Source: an uncultured Sphingobium sp.
Lineage (GTDB): Bacteria; Pseudomonadota; Alphaproteobacteria; Sphingomonadales; Sphingomonadaceae
Length of the DNA: 5,749 nt
NCBI GenBank assembly: GCA_913773715.1
Contig: CAJYHD010000507.1
Coordinates: 1-5,749, forward strand
Direction of reading: 5' to 3'
Shown: positions 1 through 5,749 of the stretch, piece after piece
Position numbering within the stretch: position 1 is the stretch's first letter
Layout: each line of letters starts with the position of its first letter
Translations under genes and position numbers: made by a program
The notes under the pieces: generated by a model
The model's input: the letters and a program-made list of their open reading frames with translations, nothing else
Database searches by the model: none
What the model was told of the DNA's origin: nothing

Positions 1-353
1 CCGAACTCGACATCTGGCAATATATCCATCTGAATGACGTGCCGATCGTGCCGCTCTATTTTGCGGAGGAGCGACCGACGTATGAATGGGACGGCCAACT
101 GTTCATGGCCGACGACATCGAGCGGCTGGAACGGACGCTTGGCCGTAAACCCGAGATCGTCAATCGATCGATCCGTTTTCGCACGCTAGGCTGCTTCCCC
201 TTGACGGGGGCGGTCGAAAGTACGGCCCGCACTCTGCCCGAAGTGATTCAGGAAACCTTGCTCACGACCACCAGTGAGCGGCAAGGCCGTGTCATCGACA
301 AAGATGCGGGCGGTGCGGGCATGGAGAAGAAGAAGCAGGAGGGGTATTTCTGA
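1..353 (+). CDS. cysD: Sulfate adenylyltransferase subunit 2 (ATP sulfurylase small subunit), 3' part only
   Basis: This is the catalytic small subunit of the heterodimeric ATP sulfurylase, which makes adenosine 5'-phosphosulfate (APS) and pyrophosphate from ATP and sulfate in the cytoplasm. The reading frame is already open at the left edge: the first full codon is at 3, and 116 residues precede the TGA at 351-353. The family is about 300 residues long, so roughly the last 40% is present. Visible CysD hallmarks are ELDIWQYI at the very start, [38 protein letters not shown] and the C-terminal KKKQEGYF; they match my recollection of E. coli CysD almost segment by segment. The GTG at 39 is internal, not a start. 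The stop overlaps the ATG of the cysNC gene by one base, so the two subunits are probably translationally coupled. The promoter lies outside the window. Confidence 0.97.
   Translation, partial: ELDIWQYIHLNDVPIVPLYFAEERPTYEWDGQLFMADDIERLERTLGRKPEIVNRSIRFRTLGCFPLTGAVESTARTLPEVIQETLLTTTSERQGRVIDKDAGGAGMEKKKQEGYF
337..342 (+). promoter_or_regulatory. Strong Shine-Dalgarno sequence for cysNC
   Basis: A perfect AGGAGG lies inside the last codons of cysD, ten bases before the ATG at 353. It supports this ATG as the start and suggests efficient re-initiation at the one-base cysD/cysNC overlap. Confidence 0.75.
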
Positions 354-2260
354 TGTCGAAAGCAGATGTCATCTATAAAGCCGACACCCTGATCGCCGAG
401 GATATCGATCAATATCTGAAGGTGCACGAGCATAAAACGATGCTTCGTTTCATCACCTGTGGATCGGTGGACGACGGCAAATCGACGCTGATCGGCCGAC
501 TGCTGTACGACAGCAAGATGATCTTTGAGGATCAACTCGAAGCGCTTCAGGCCGACAGCAAGCGGGTGGGCACGCAGGGCCAGGAGATCGACTTCGCGCT
601 GCTGGTGGATGGCCTCGCTGCCGAGCGGGAGCAGGGCATCACCATCGACGTCGCCTACCGCTTCTTCGCGACCGAAAAGCGCAAATTCATCGTCGCCGAT
701 ACACCCGGTCACGAACAATATACGCGCAACATGGTGACCGGCGCATCCACTGCCGACCTCGCCGTCATCCTTGTCGATGCGCGCAAAGGCATCCTGACGC
801 AGACGCGGCGTCACAGCTATCTCGCGCACCTGCTCGGCATCCGCAACATCGTGCTGGCGATCAACAAGATGGACCTTGTCGAATATGACCAGGCTGTCTT
901 CAACCGCATCGTCATGACCTATCGCGCCTTCGCGACCGAGCTTGGCATCACCCGGTTCACTGCGATTCCCATCTCCGGCTTCAAGGGTGACAATATCACC
1001 GCGCCCAGCGACAATACGCCTTGGTACAAGGGGCCGACGCTGATCGAACATCTGGAGGCGGTAGAGGTCAACAGTGCGACGGACGCGGAAAAGCCGTTCC
1101 GGATGCCCGTTCAGTGGGTCAACCGACCCAACCTCGACTTTCGCGGCTTTTCCGGTTTGATCGCGACCGGCGGAGTGAAGCCGGGTGATGCCGTGCGGGT
1201 GCTTCCTTCCGGAAAGACCAGCACCGTGACGCGGATCGTGACGTTGGGTGGTGACCTTCCGCAGGCGATCGCAGGCCAGTCGGTGACGCTCACCTTTGCA
1301 GATGAAATCGACTGTTCGCGCGGCGACGTCATCGCGCTTGCTGACAACCCACCGCAAGTCGCCGACCAGTTCGAGGCGACGGTCGTCTGGATGGCAGACG
1401 AGGAGATGCTGCCCGGGCGCTCCTATTGGCTGAAGCTTGGTACGCAGACGGTCAGCGCGACGGTCCAGCAGCCCAAATACGAGATCAACGTCAATACGAT
1501 GGAGCATCTGGCGGCCAAGACTCTGGAATTGAACGCGATCGGTGTCGCTACGTTGACGACCGACAAACCGATCGTCTTCGAACCTTACGCCGATAATCGG
1601 ACGCTGGGCGGCTTCATCCTGATCGACAAGATCAGCAATGCGACGGTGGCGGCGGGCATGCTGCACTTCAGCCTTCGCCGTGCTCAGAATGTGCATTGGC
1701 AGGCGACTGACATCGGACGCGATCATCACGCGAATCTGAAGAATCAGACGCCTGCTGTTCTATGGTTCACCGGCCTTTCGGGCGCGGGCAAGTCGACCAT
1801 CGCAAACCTTGTCGAAAAGAAGCTGGCGCGCATGAATCGCCATACCTTCCTTCTTGACGGTGACAATGTGCGGCATGGCCTCAACAAGGATCTGGGGTTC
1901 ACCGATGCGGATCGCGTCGAGAATATCCGGCGCGTCGGCGAGGTTGCCAAATTGATGACGGACGCGGGCCTCATCGTCATCACGGCCTTCATATCCCCCT
2001 TCCGCTCGGAACGCGACATGGTGCGTCAGATGATGCAGTCGGGTGAATTCATCGAAGTGCATATCGACACGCCGCTTGCCGACGCGGAAGCGCGAGACGT
2101 CAAGGGCCTCTACAAGAAGGCGCGTGCAGGCCAGCTCAAGAATTTCACGGGTATCGACAGCCCATATGAGCCGCCGATCGAACCTGAAATCTACATCGAC
2201 ACGACGCGCATGACGCCAGAGGACGCCGCCGATCTGATCGTCGCGAAGCTCCTGCCATGA
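353..2260 (+). CDS. cysNC: Bifunctional sulfate adenylyltransferase subunit 1 / adenylylsulfate kinase (CysN-CysC fusion)
   Basis: This 635-residue fusion carries two steps of sulfate activation. The N-terminal CysN GTPase (about residues 25-455) couples GTP hydrolysis to APS synthesis by CysD. The C-terminal APS kinase (about 465-635) phosphorylates APS to PAPS. CysN shows all main G motifs: P-loop GSVDDGKST at 37-45, EQGITIDV at 93-100, DTPGH at 116-120 and NKMD at 171-174, followed by beta-barrel domains of the elongation-factor type. The kinase has its own P-loop GLSGAGKST (474-482), DGDNVRHGL (502-510), [10 protein letters not shown] (546-555, with the serine expected at the phospho-enzyme position at 548) and the lid segment [10 protein letters not shown] (584-593). 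Nothing in either domain looks degenerate, so both activities are expected. The length agrees with known CysNC/NodQ proteins. It overlaps cysD by one base and cysQ by four. Choosing NodQ (nodulation) over housekeeping CysNC would need nod genes, and none are seen. Confidence 0.97.
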   Translation: MSKADVIYKADTLIAEDIDQYLKVHEHKTMLRFITCGSVDDGKSTLIGRLLYDSKMIFEDQLEALQADSKRVGTQGQEIDFALLVDGLAAEREQGITIDVAYRFFATEKRKFIVADTPGHEQYTRNMVTGASTADLAVILVDARKGILTQTRRHSYLAHLLGIRNIVLAINKMDLVEYDQAVFNRIVMTYRAFATELGITRFTAIPISGFKGDNITAPSDNTPWYKGPTLIEHLEAVEVNSATDAEKPFRMPVQWVNRPNLDFRGFSGLIATGGVKPGDAVRVLPSGKTSTVTRIVTLGGDLPQAIAGQSVTLTFADEIDCSRGDVIALADNPPQVADQFEATVVWMADEEMLPGRSYWLKLGTQTVSATVQQPKYEINVNTMEHLAAKTLELNAIGVATLTTDKPIVFEPYADNRTLGGFILIDKISNATVAAGMLHFSLRRAQNVHWQATDIGRDHHANLKNQTPAVLWFTGLSGAGKSTIANLVEKKLARMNRHTFLLDGDNVRHGLNKDLGFTDADRVENIRRVGEVAKLMTDAGLIVITAFISPFRSERDMVRQMMQSGEFIEVHIDTPLADAEARDVKGLYKKARAGQLKNFTGIDSPYEPPIEPEIYIDTTRMTPEDAADLIVAKLLP

Positions 2261-3015
2261 CCCTGTCCGATGCGGAGCTTGCCGCGCATCTGGCGGAAAC
2301 TGCGGGGCGCATCCTCATCGCGGTGCGCGACAGTGATGTCTTCTCCTCTGGTGCTTTGGGGAAGGCGGGCGACCAGACCGCCAACCAGTTTCTCGTCGCC
2401 GCCGTGCGCGAGCAGCGGCCCGACGATGGCCTGTTGTCGGAAGAAATGAAGTGCGACGGCACACGGCTCGACAAGGAACGCGTGTGGATCATCGATCCGG
2501 TCGACGGCACACGGGAGTATGGCGAGCAGCGTGCCGATTGGGCGGTGCATGTTGGTCTTGCGATCGACGGTCGTCCCGTGACCGGCGCGGTCGCTCTGCC
2601 GGGACTGAACGGGGGCGTCGTGCTCCGATCAGATCAGCCGCGCGACATTCCGCCCGCGCCGGATCGCCTGCGCGTGGTCGTGTCCCGCACCCGCCCGGCA
2701 TCCGAAGCGATCGACGTCGCCGGCCGGCTCGGCGCGGAACTGGTCCCGATGGGCAGCGCCGGTGCCAAGGCGATGGCCGTGATCCTGGGGCAAGCCGACA
2801 TCTATCTTCATTCGGGCGGCCAATATGAGTGGGACAGCATGGCTCCGGTCGCCGTCGCGCTCGCCCACGGCCTGCATGCATCCCGGATCGATGGCAGCCC
2901 GCTCATCTATAATCAGAAAGACGTTTACATGCCCGATCTGCTCATTTGTCGGGAGGAGCATGCGGACATGGTTCTGGCATTGATCGCCGAGCAGTCCGAC
3001 ATGCGGCCGAAATGA
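2257..3015 (+). CDS. cysQ: 3'(2'),5'-bisphosphate nucleotidase CysQ
   Basis: This 252-residue protein is a magnesium-dependent, typically lithium-sensitive phosphatase of the inositol monophosphatase/FBPase superfamily. It removes the 3'-phosphate from PAP (and possibly PAPS), giving AMP (or APS), and so prevents build-up of the inhibitory by-product of PAPS use. Visible metal-site motifs are LLSEE (59-63, ligand probably Glu62), [12 protein letters not shown] (77-88, Asp80 and Asp83) and EWDSMAP (191-197, Asp193). [10 protein letters not shown] (167-176) precedes the last of these. The N-terminal substrate segment reads GKAGDQTAN rather than the more usual K-x-D-x-SPVT-x-AD form. From memory, this and the C-terminal [14 protein letters not shown] and PDLLICR stretches resemble mycobacterial CysQ more than E. 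coli CysQ. The ATG lies in an ATGA overlap with the cysNC stop and has no strong Shine-Dalgarno sequence, which suggests translational coupling. Its place behind cysNC fits a PAP-recycling role. Confidence 0.93.
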   Translation: MTLSDAELAAHLAETAGRILIAVRDSDVFSSGALGKAGDQTANQFLVAAVREQRPDDGLLSEEMKCDGTRLDKERVWIIDPVDGTREYGEQRADWAVHVGLAIDGRPVTGAVALPGLNGGVVLRSDQPRDIPPAPDRLRVVVSRTRPASEAIDVAGRLGAELVPMGSAGAKAMAVILGQADIYLHSGGQYEWDSMAPVAVALAHGLHASRIDGSPLIYNQKDVYMPDLLICREEHADMVLALIAEQSDMRPK

Positions 3016-3018
3016 GGA

Positions 3019-3043
3019 GGGCGCGCTCCGTGTGGGCGCGCCC
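3019..3043. terminator. GC-only hairpin between convergent genes, likely bidirectional terminator
   Basis: GGGCGCGC at 3019-3026 is perfectly complementary to GCGCGCCC at 3036-3043, giving an 8-bp stem with a 9-base loop. It lies in the 36-base gap (3016-3051) between the cysQ stop and the stop of the opposing oxidoreductase gene, where a shared terminator is expected. There is no run of T on the + strand after the stem. On the - strand the stem is followed only by a weak T/C-rich stretch. Termination is therefore inferred from position and stem strength, and a Rho-dependent end is an alternative. Confidence 0.6.
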
Positions 3044-3051
3044 CGATATCA

Positions 3052-4134
3052 TCAGGCGACAGCTTCGAGTTCAGGGTAATCCGTATAGCCTTCCGCGCCT
3101 TGGGTGTAGAAGGTCTTCGTATCCCACTCGGCAAGCGGCGCGCCGGTCCGCAGCCGATTGACGAGGTCGGGATTGGCGATGAACGGGCGACCGAACGCAA
3201 TGCCGTCGGCGACACCGCTATCGAGCGCCTGCTGCGCTGTCTCCGCCGTATAGTCGCTGTTGAGGATCAGCGGCCCCTTGAAATGCTGGCGGATGAGCGG
3301 CGACTGACGGGGCACTTCGCTCGCGCCGTAGGTACCCGTCGGGGTCAGTTCGCGCAATTCGAGGAAGGCAATGCCCAGCGCATCAAGCGCTTGCGCAGCG
3401 ACGGGGAAGAGGCTGGCAGGATCGCTGTCGTCGGTGCCCTGCGTATCGCCATTGGGTGACAGGCGAACAGATGTGCGATCCGCGCCGATTGCGTCGACGA
3501 CCGTGCCGGTGACTTGGCGCAACAGGCGCACGCGGTTTTCGACGCTGCCGCCATAATCGTCGTCACGCTGATTGACGCCGTTGCGCAGGAATTCATCGAT
3601 CAGATAGCCGTTGGCTGCGTGGATCTGCACGCCGTCGAACCCGGCTGCGATCGCATTGCGGGCGGCGGTCGCGTAGGTGTCGAGCAGGGCCGGGATTTCG
3701 GAGACTGAAAGCGCGCGGGGCTGCTCATAATCGCGGTTGCCTTCATAGATATGCGCGTGTCCTGGCGCGGTCAGCGGGCTGGCCGAAACGGGCTGTTCGC
3801 CGGTCACGCTGGAATGGACCAAGCGGCCCATATGCCAAAGCTGTGCCACGATCCGCCCGCCCGCATCATGCACCGCGTCGGTGACGGGCTTCCACGCCTC
3901 GACCTGCTCGTCGCTCCAGAGACCCGGCGCGTAGGGCCAGCCCAGACCCTGACGCGAAATGCCGGTCGCTTCGCTGATGATGAGGCCAGCCGACGCCCGC
4001 TGGCGATAATAGTCGATCATGAGCGGAGTCGGCACATGATCGCGCGTCGCACGGGCGCGGGTCAGCGGCGCCATGAGGATGCGGTTGGACGCATCGATCG
4101 CGCCGAGGCGGATGGGGTCGAACAGGCTGGTCAC
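3052..4134 (-). CDS. Old Yellow Enzyme family FMN-dependent alkene reductase (NemA/OYE type)
   Basis: This 360-residue protein is a cytosolic TIM-barrel flavoprotein. Such enzymes use NAD(P)H through FMN to reduce activated C=C bonds (enones, maleimides) and often nitrate esters or nitro compounds. The N-terminus LFDPIRLGAIDASNRI and MAPLTR (21-26, with the flavin-tuning Thr25) are classical. AQLWHMGR (97-104) contributes Gln98 to the flavin site. The substrate-binding and proton-donor signature is HAANGY (172-177): His172, Asn175 and Tyr177 correspond to H-x-x-N-x-Y of yeast OYE1. NQRDDDYGGSVENR (188-201), an Arg at 224 and AFGRPFIANPDL (313-324) complete the FMN/phosphate site. The length is normal for the class. 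The start is GTG: an in-frame stop lies four codons upstream, and AAGGAGA sits four bases before it. It is monocistronic in view, divergent from the permease gene and convergent with cysQ. The physiological substrate cannot be read from sequence. Confidence 0.94.
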   Translation of the reverse strand: MTSLFDPIRLGAIDASNRILMAPLTRARATRDHVPTPLMIDYYRQRASAGLIISEATGISRQGLGWPYAPGLWSDEQVEAWKPVTDAVHDAGGRIVAQLWHMGRLVHSSVTGEQPVSASPLTAPGHAHIYEGNRDYEQPRALSVSEIPALLDTYATAARNAIAAGFDGVQIHAANGYLIDEFLRNGVNQRDDDYGGSVENRVRLLRQVTGTVVDAIGADRTSVRLSPNGDTQGTDDSDPASLFPVAAQALDALGIAFLELRELTPTGTYGASEVPRQSPLIRQHFKGPLILNSDYTAETAQQALDSGVADGIAFGRPFIANPDLVNRLRTGAPLAEWDTKTFYTQGAEGYTDYPELEAVA

Positions 4135-4138
4135 GCAA

Positions 4139-4145
4139 TCTCCTT
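4139..4145 (-). promoter_or_regulatory. Shine-Dalgarno sequence fixing the GTG start of the OYE gene
   Basis: Read on the - strand this is AAGGAGA, separated by TTGC from the GTG start codon (4134-4132). Since no in-frame start exists between the upstream stop and this GTG, it settles the start of the gene. Confidence 0.75.
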
Positions 4146-4157
4146 TTCATCATCACA

Positions 4158-4172
4158 GTTGCAAATTGCAAC
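4158..4172. promoter_or_regulatory. Perfect 15-bp palindrome, candidate operator in the divergent OYE/permease promoter region
   Basis: GTTGCAAATTGCAAC is a perfect inverted repeat of 7-bp arms around a single A. It can also be read as two self-palindromic TTGCAA boxes (4159-4164 and 4166-4171) one base apart. It lies 23 bases before the GTG of the oxidoreductase and 35 bases before the ATG of the permease, inside a 73-base divergent gap and within a locally AT-rich patch. This size and place fit the binding site of a small dimeric winged-helix repressor (for example of MarR, HxlR or TetR type) acting on one or both promoters. No such regulator gene is in the window, and the assignment to a family is inference. 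I could not place convincing -35/-10 boxes. Confidence 0.55.
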
Positions 4173-4196
4173 GGGACTTGATCTGGAAAGCCAGCT

Positions 4197-4202
4197 AGGG
4201 AG
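4197..4202 (+). promoter_or_regulatory. Shine-Dalgarno sequence for the DMT permease gene
   Basis: AGGGAG lies five bases before the ATG at 4208 and supports that start, in agreement with the short hydrophilic N-terminus expected for this permease family. Confidence 0.65.
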
Positions 4203-4207
4203 ACGGC

Positions 4208-5089
4208 ATGGCGACTTCAACCCCCCGTCAACCGACATTGATCCCGACCTTCGCTTTTCCTGCGCTGATCCTTGCCAATGTCTTCTTGGCGATGGGACCA
4301 GTGCTGGTGCGCTTGACGGATGTGGGGCCGGTCGCTGCGGCTTTCTGGCGGCTGGTACTAGCGTTGCCGTTGCTGTTGGTGCTGGCGATACCGGGCCTGC
4401 GGCGGACGCGTCTGTCCGGGCGGCAATGGCTCATGCTGCTGATCGGCGGCGTCTTCTTTGCGGCCGATCTTGCCAGTTGGCATGCGGGTATTGGGCATAC
4501 CAAGGTCGCCAACGCAACCTTGTTCGGCAATGCAAGCGCGCTAGCGCTGCCGCTTTGGGGCTTGATCGTACTGCGTGAAAAGCTGAGGCCGGTTCAGGCC
4601 GTGGCTTTGGTTTTGGCTGCGATCGGCGCGGCAATCCTGATGGGGAGCAGCTATGAACTCTCGCCGCGCAACCTACACGGCGACCTGCTCTGCCTGCTCG
4701 CGGGGCTGCTCTACACCGGCTATCTGCTGATCGCACAGGATGCGCGGCGCGGATTGGATAGCTGGTCCGTGCTGGCGGTGATCAGCGTCGCGGGTGCGGG
4801 ACCGCTGCTGCTTGCGGCGAACCTTGTGGGTGAGCAAGTCATGCCGGGTAACTGGACCTGGGTCATCGTGCTGGCCCTGTCCAGCCAGATCGTTGGGCAA
4901 GGGTTGCTCACCTATTCGCTCGCTTGGTTCTCGCCCTTGGTGCTGGGCCTAAGTCTGTTGCTGCAACCCGCCGTTTCCGCAGTCGTCGGCTATTTTCTCT
5001 TCGGCGAGTGGTTGAGTGTCACCGATATGATCGGAGCGGTCGCGGTGTGCGTCGCGCTGGTGCTTGTGCGCCTGCCCGCCCGCGCCTAG
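4208..5089 (+). CDS. DMT superfamily permease with two EamA domains
   Basis: This 293-residue inner-membrane protein has ten probable transmembrane helices, by hydrophobicity at about residues 13-35, 40-61, 72-90, 99-123, 128-146, 156-176, 186-205, 216-236, 242-265 and 270-288. That is the usual length and topology of the drug/metabolite transporter family, formed by two five-helix EamA repeats. Family marks are an Arg in helix 2 (AAAFWRLVLALP, 43-54), VANATLFGNAS after helix 3, the end-of-helix-4 motif LREKLRP (122-128) and its counterpart FLFGEWLSVTD (263-273) in the second repeat. Members export or import amino acids, nucleosides, drugs or other metabolites; nothing here identifies the substrate. 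The gene is transcribed away from the OYE gene across a 73-base region holding a palindrome, and it is probably co-transcribed with the COQ9-family gene ten bases downstream. Confidence 0.92.
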   Translation: MATSTPRQPTLIPTFAFPALILANVFLAMGPVLVRLTDVGPVAAAFWRLVLALPLLLVLAIPGLRRTRLSGRQWLMLLIGGVFFAADLASWHAGIGHTKVANATLFGNASALALPLWGLIVLREKLRPVQAVALVLAAIGAAILMGSSYELSPRNLHGDLLCLLAGLLYTGYLLIAQDARRGLDSWSVLAVISVAGAGPLLLAANLVGEQVMPGNWTWVIVLALSSQIVGQGLLTYSLAWFSPLVLGLSLLLQPAVSAVVGYFLFGEWLSVTDMIGAVAVCVALVLVRLPARA

Positions 5090-5099
5090 ATTGCGAGGC

Positions 5100-5749
5100 A
5101 TGACGGACACGCAGGATCTGACGCTCGACGAAATTCGTGAACTTCTGGCACCGTTGATCGCCCGCCATGCCGCGTTCGACGGCTGGCGTGCCGAAGCGGT
5201 GGCAATGGCAGCGGCGGAGAAAGGCATCGATGCCGATGTTGCCGCGCTTGCCTTTCCCGGCGGTGCGATGGACATGATTGACGCTTGGTTTGCGAGCATC
5301 GATGCCAGCATGGTAGAGAAATTGCCGCCGGAAAGGCTGGCGGCCCTTTCGATCCGCAAGAAGATTGCGGCGTTGATCGAAACGCGGCTCGACCTGCTCG
5401 CGCCCGATCGCGAGGCATTGCGACGGGCGCTCGCGATCTTGGCGATGCCGACCAATGCGGCGCGGGCGGCGAAATTGGGCTGGCGGGCAGCAGATATCAT
5501 GTGGCGGGCGGCGGGTGATAATGCCGCTGACTTCGCGCATTACACCAAGCGCACCATGCTCGGCAGCATCTATGCCGCGACATTGCTGGTATTCGTCGAT
5601 GACGATAGCGTTGGACAAAGCGACAGCCACGCCTTTCTCGCCCGTCGAATCGAAGGCGTCATGCAGTTCGAAAAGTTCAAGGCGAAGGTTAAGGGCGTGG
5701 GCGGCGGTGAGCGGCTGAGCTTGTCGCGCTTCATCGGACGGCTTCGCTA
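5100..5749 (+). CDS. COQ9-family ubiquinone biosynthesis protein, open at right edge
   Basis: The frame starting at ATG 5100 gives 216 complete codons and a leading TA at the window end, with no stop seen. Members are usually only slightly longer than this, so only a few residues are probably missing. COQ9 proteins have a TetR-like helical fold, bind lipid and help the hydroxylase COQ7 act on the ubiquinone precursor. Supporting motifs are FDGWRAEAVAMAA (26-38), a middle segment RKKIAALIETRLDLL (86-100), LAMPTNAARAAKLGWRAAD (114-132), the family core IMWRAAGDNAADFAHYTKR (133-151), and FLARRIEGVMQFEKFKAK (179-196), probably the amphipathic membrane-binding end. The start follows the permease stop by ten bases. 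Its only purine-rich element, GAGG at 5095-5098, is too close to the ATG to be a normal ribosome site, so coupling to the permease or an in-frame TTG at 5091 are possible. No other ubiquinone gene is in view. Confidence 0.92.
   Translation, partial: MTDTQDLTLDEIRELLAPLIARHAAFDGWRAEAVAMAAAEKGIDADVAALAFPGGAMDMIDAWFASIDASMVEKLPPERLAALSIRKKIAALIETRLDLLAPDREALRRALAILAMPTNAARAAKLGWRAADIMWRAAGDNAADFAHYTKRTMLGSIYAATLLVFVDDDSVGQSDSHAFLARRIEGVMQFEKFKAKVKGVGGGERLSLSRFIGRLR

Noticed and set aside
39..353. GTG at 39 as the start of a separate 104-residue gene.
   Set aside because: The frame is open upstream to the window edge and encodes conserved CysD residues before this codon, so it is the tail of cysD.
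248..1729. A 493-residue open frame on the - strand, antisense to cysNC.
   Set aside because: It lies entirely over the cysD end and the clearly coding cysNC frame. Its arginine/aspartate/histidine-rich translation is typical of an antisense shadow in GC-rich DNA, and it shows no recognisable domain or ribosome site.
353..2260. Possible nodulation-type NodQ rather than housekeeping CysNC.
   Set aside because: No nod genes or other symbiosis context are visible, and the cysQ partner fits general sulfate assimilation.
4183..4194. Short inverted repeat CTGG-AAAG-CCAG before the permease start.
   Set aside because: A 4-bp stem is expected by chance and too weak to claim as an attenuator or operator.
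3751..4578. A 275-residue + strand open frame crossing the OYE gene, the divergent promoter and the permease start.
   Set aside because: It is antisense to the OYE gene and out of frame with the permease, spans their regulatory region, and has no family signature. Both genes it overlaps are well supported by motifs.
5019..5630. A 203-residue - strand frame, with a second one at 4949-5500, over the permease end and COQ9.
   Set aside because: Both are shadows of the COQ9 frame, which carries the conserved family core and continues to the window edge.

Overview
The window is an ordinary stretch of GC-rich (by eye about 60%), gene-dense bacterial chromosome. It most likely comes from an alphaproteobacterium, probably of the Sphingomonadales. 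The main evidence is a COQ9-family gene, a family typical of alphaproteobacteria and mitochondria, together with a cysD / fused cysN-cysC / cysQ cluster; the order-level placement rests on remembered similarity only. No RNA gene, insertion sequence, CRISPR array, phage gene or toxin/defence system was seen.

Left part (1-3015, + strand): a tightly overlapping sulfate-activation operon. The 3' end of cysD (small subunit of ATP sulfurylase) overlaps by one base a bifunctional cysNC (large GTPase subunit of ATP sulfurylase fused to APS kinase). That gene overlaps cysQ (3'-phosphoadenosine 5'-phosphate phosphatase) by four bases. Together they convert sulfate to APS and then PAPS, and remove the PAP left when PAPS is used by a reductase or sulfotransferase. 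No reductase or sulfotransferase gene is visible here.

Middle (3016-4134): a 36-base convergent gap holds a GC-only hairpin, probably a shared terminator. It is followed on the - strand by an Old Yellow Enzyme-family flavin oxidoreductase (NemA/OYE type), which starts at GTG behind a good Shine-Dalgarno sequence.

Right part (4135-5749): a 73-base divergent promoter region contains a perfect 15-base palindrome made of two TTGCAA boxes, a good candidate operator. To its right, on the + strand, lie a ten-helix EamA/DMT-type permease and, ten bases later, a COQ9-family ubiquinone-biosynthesis protein. The COQ9 frame is open to the window's right edge.

I see no clearly undescribed system. The items most worth a second look are the TTGCAA palindrome between the oxidoreductase and the permease, and the CysQ, whose sequence resembles the actinobacterial type more than the enterobacterial one.
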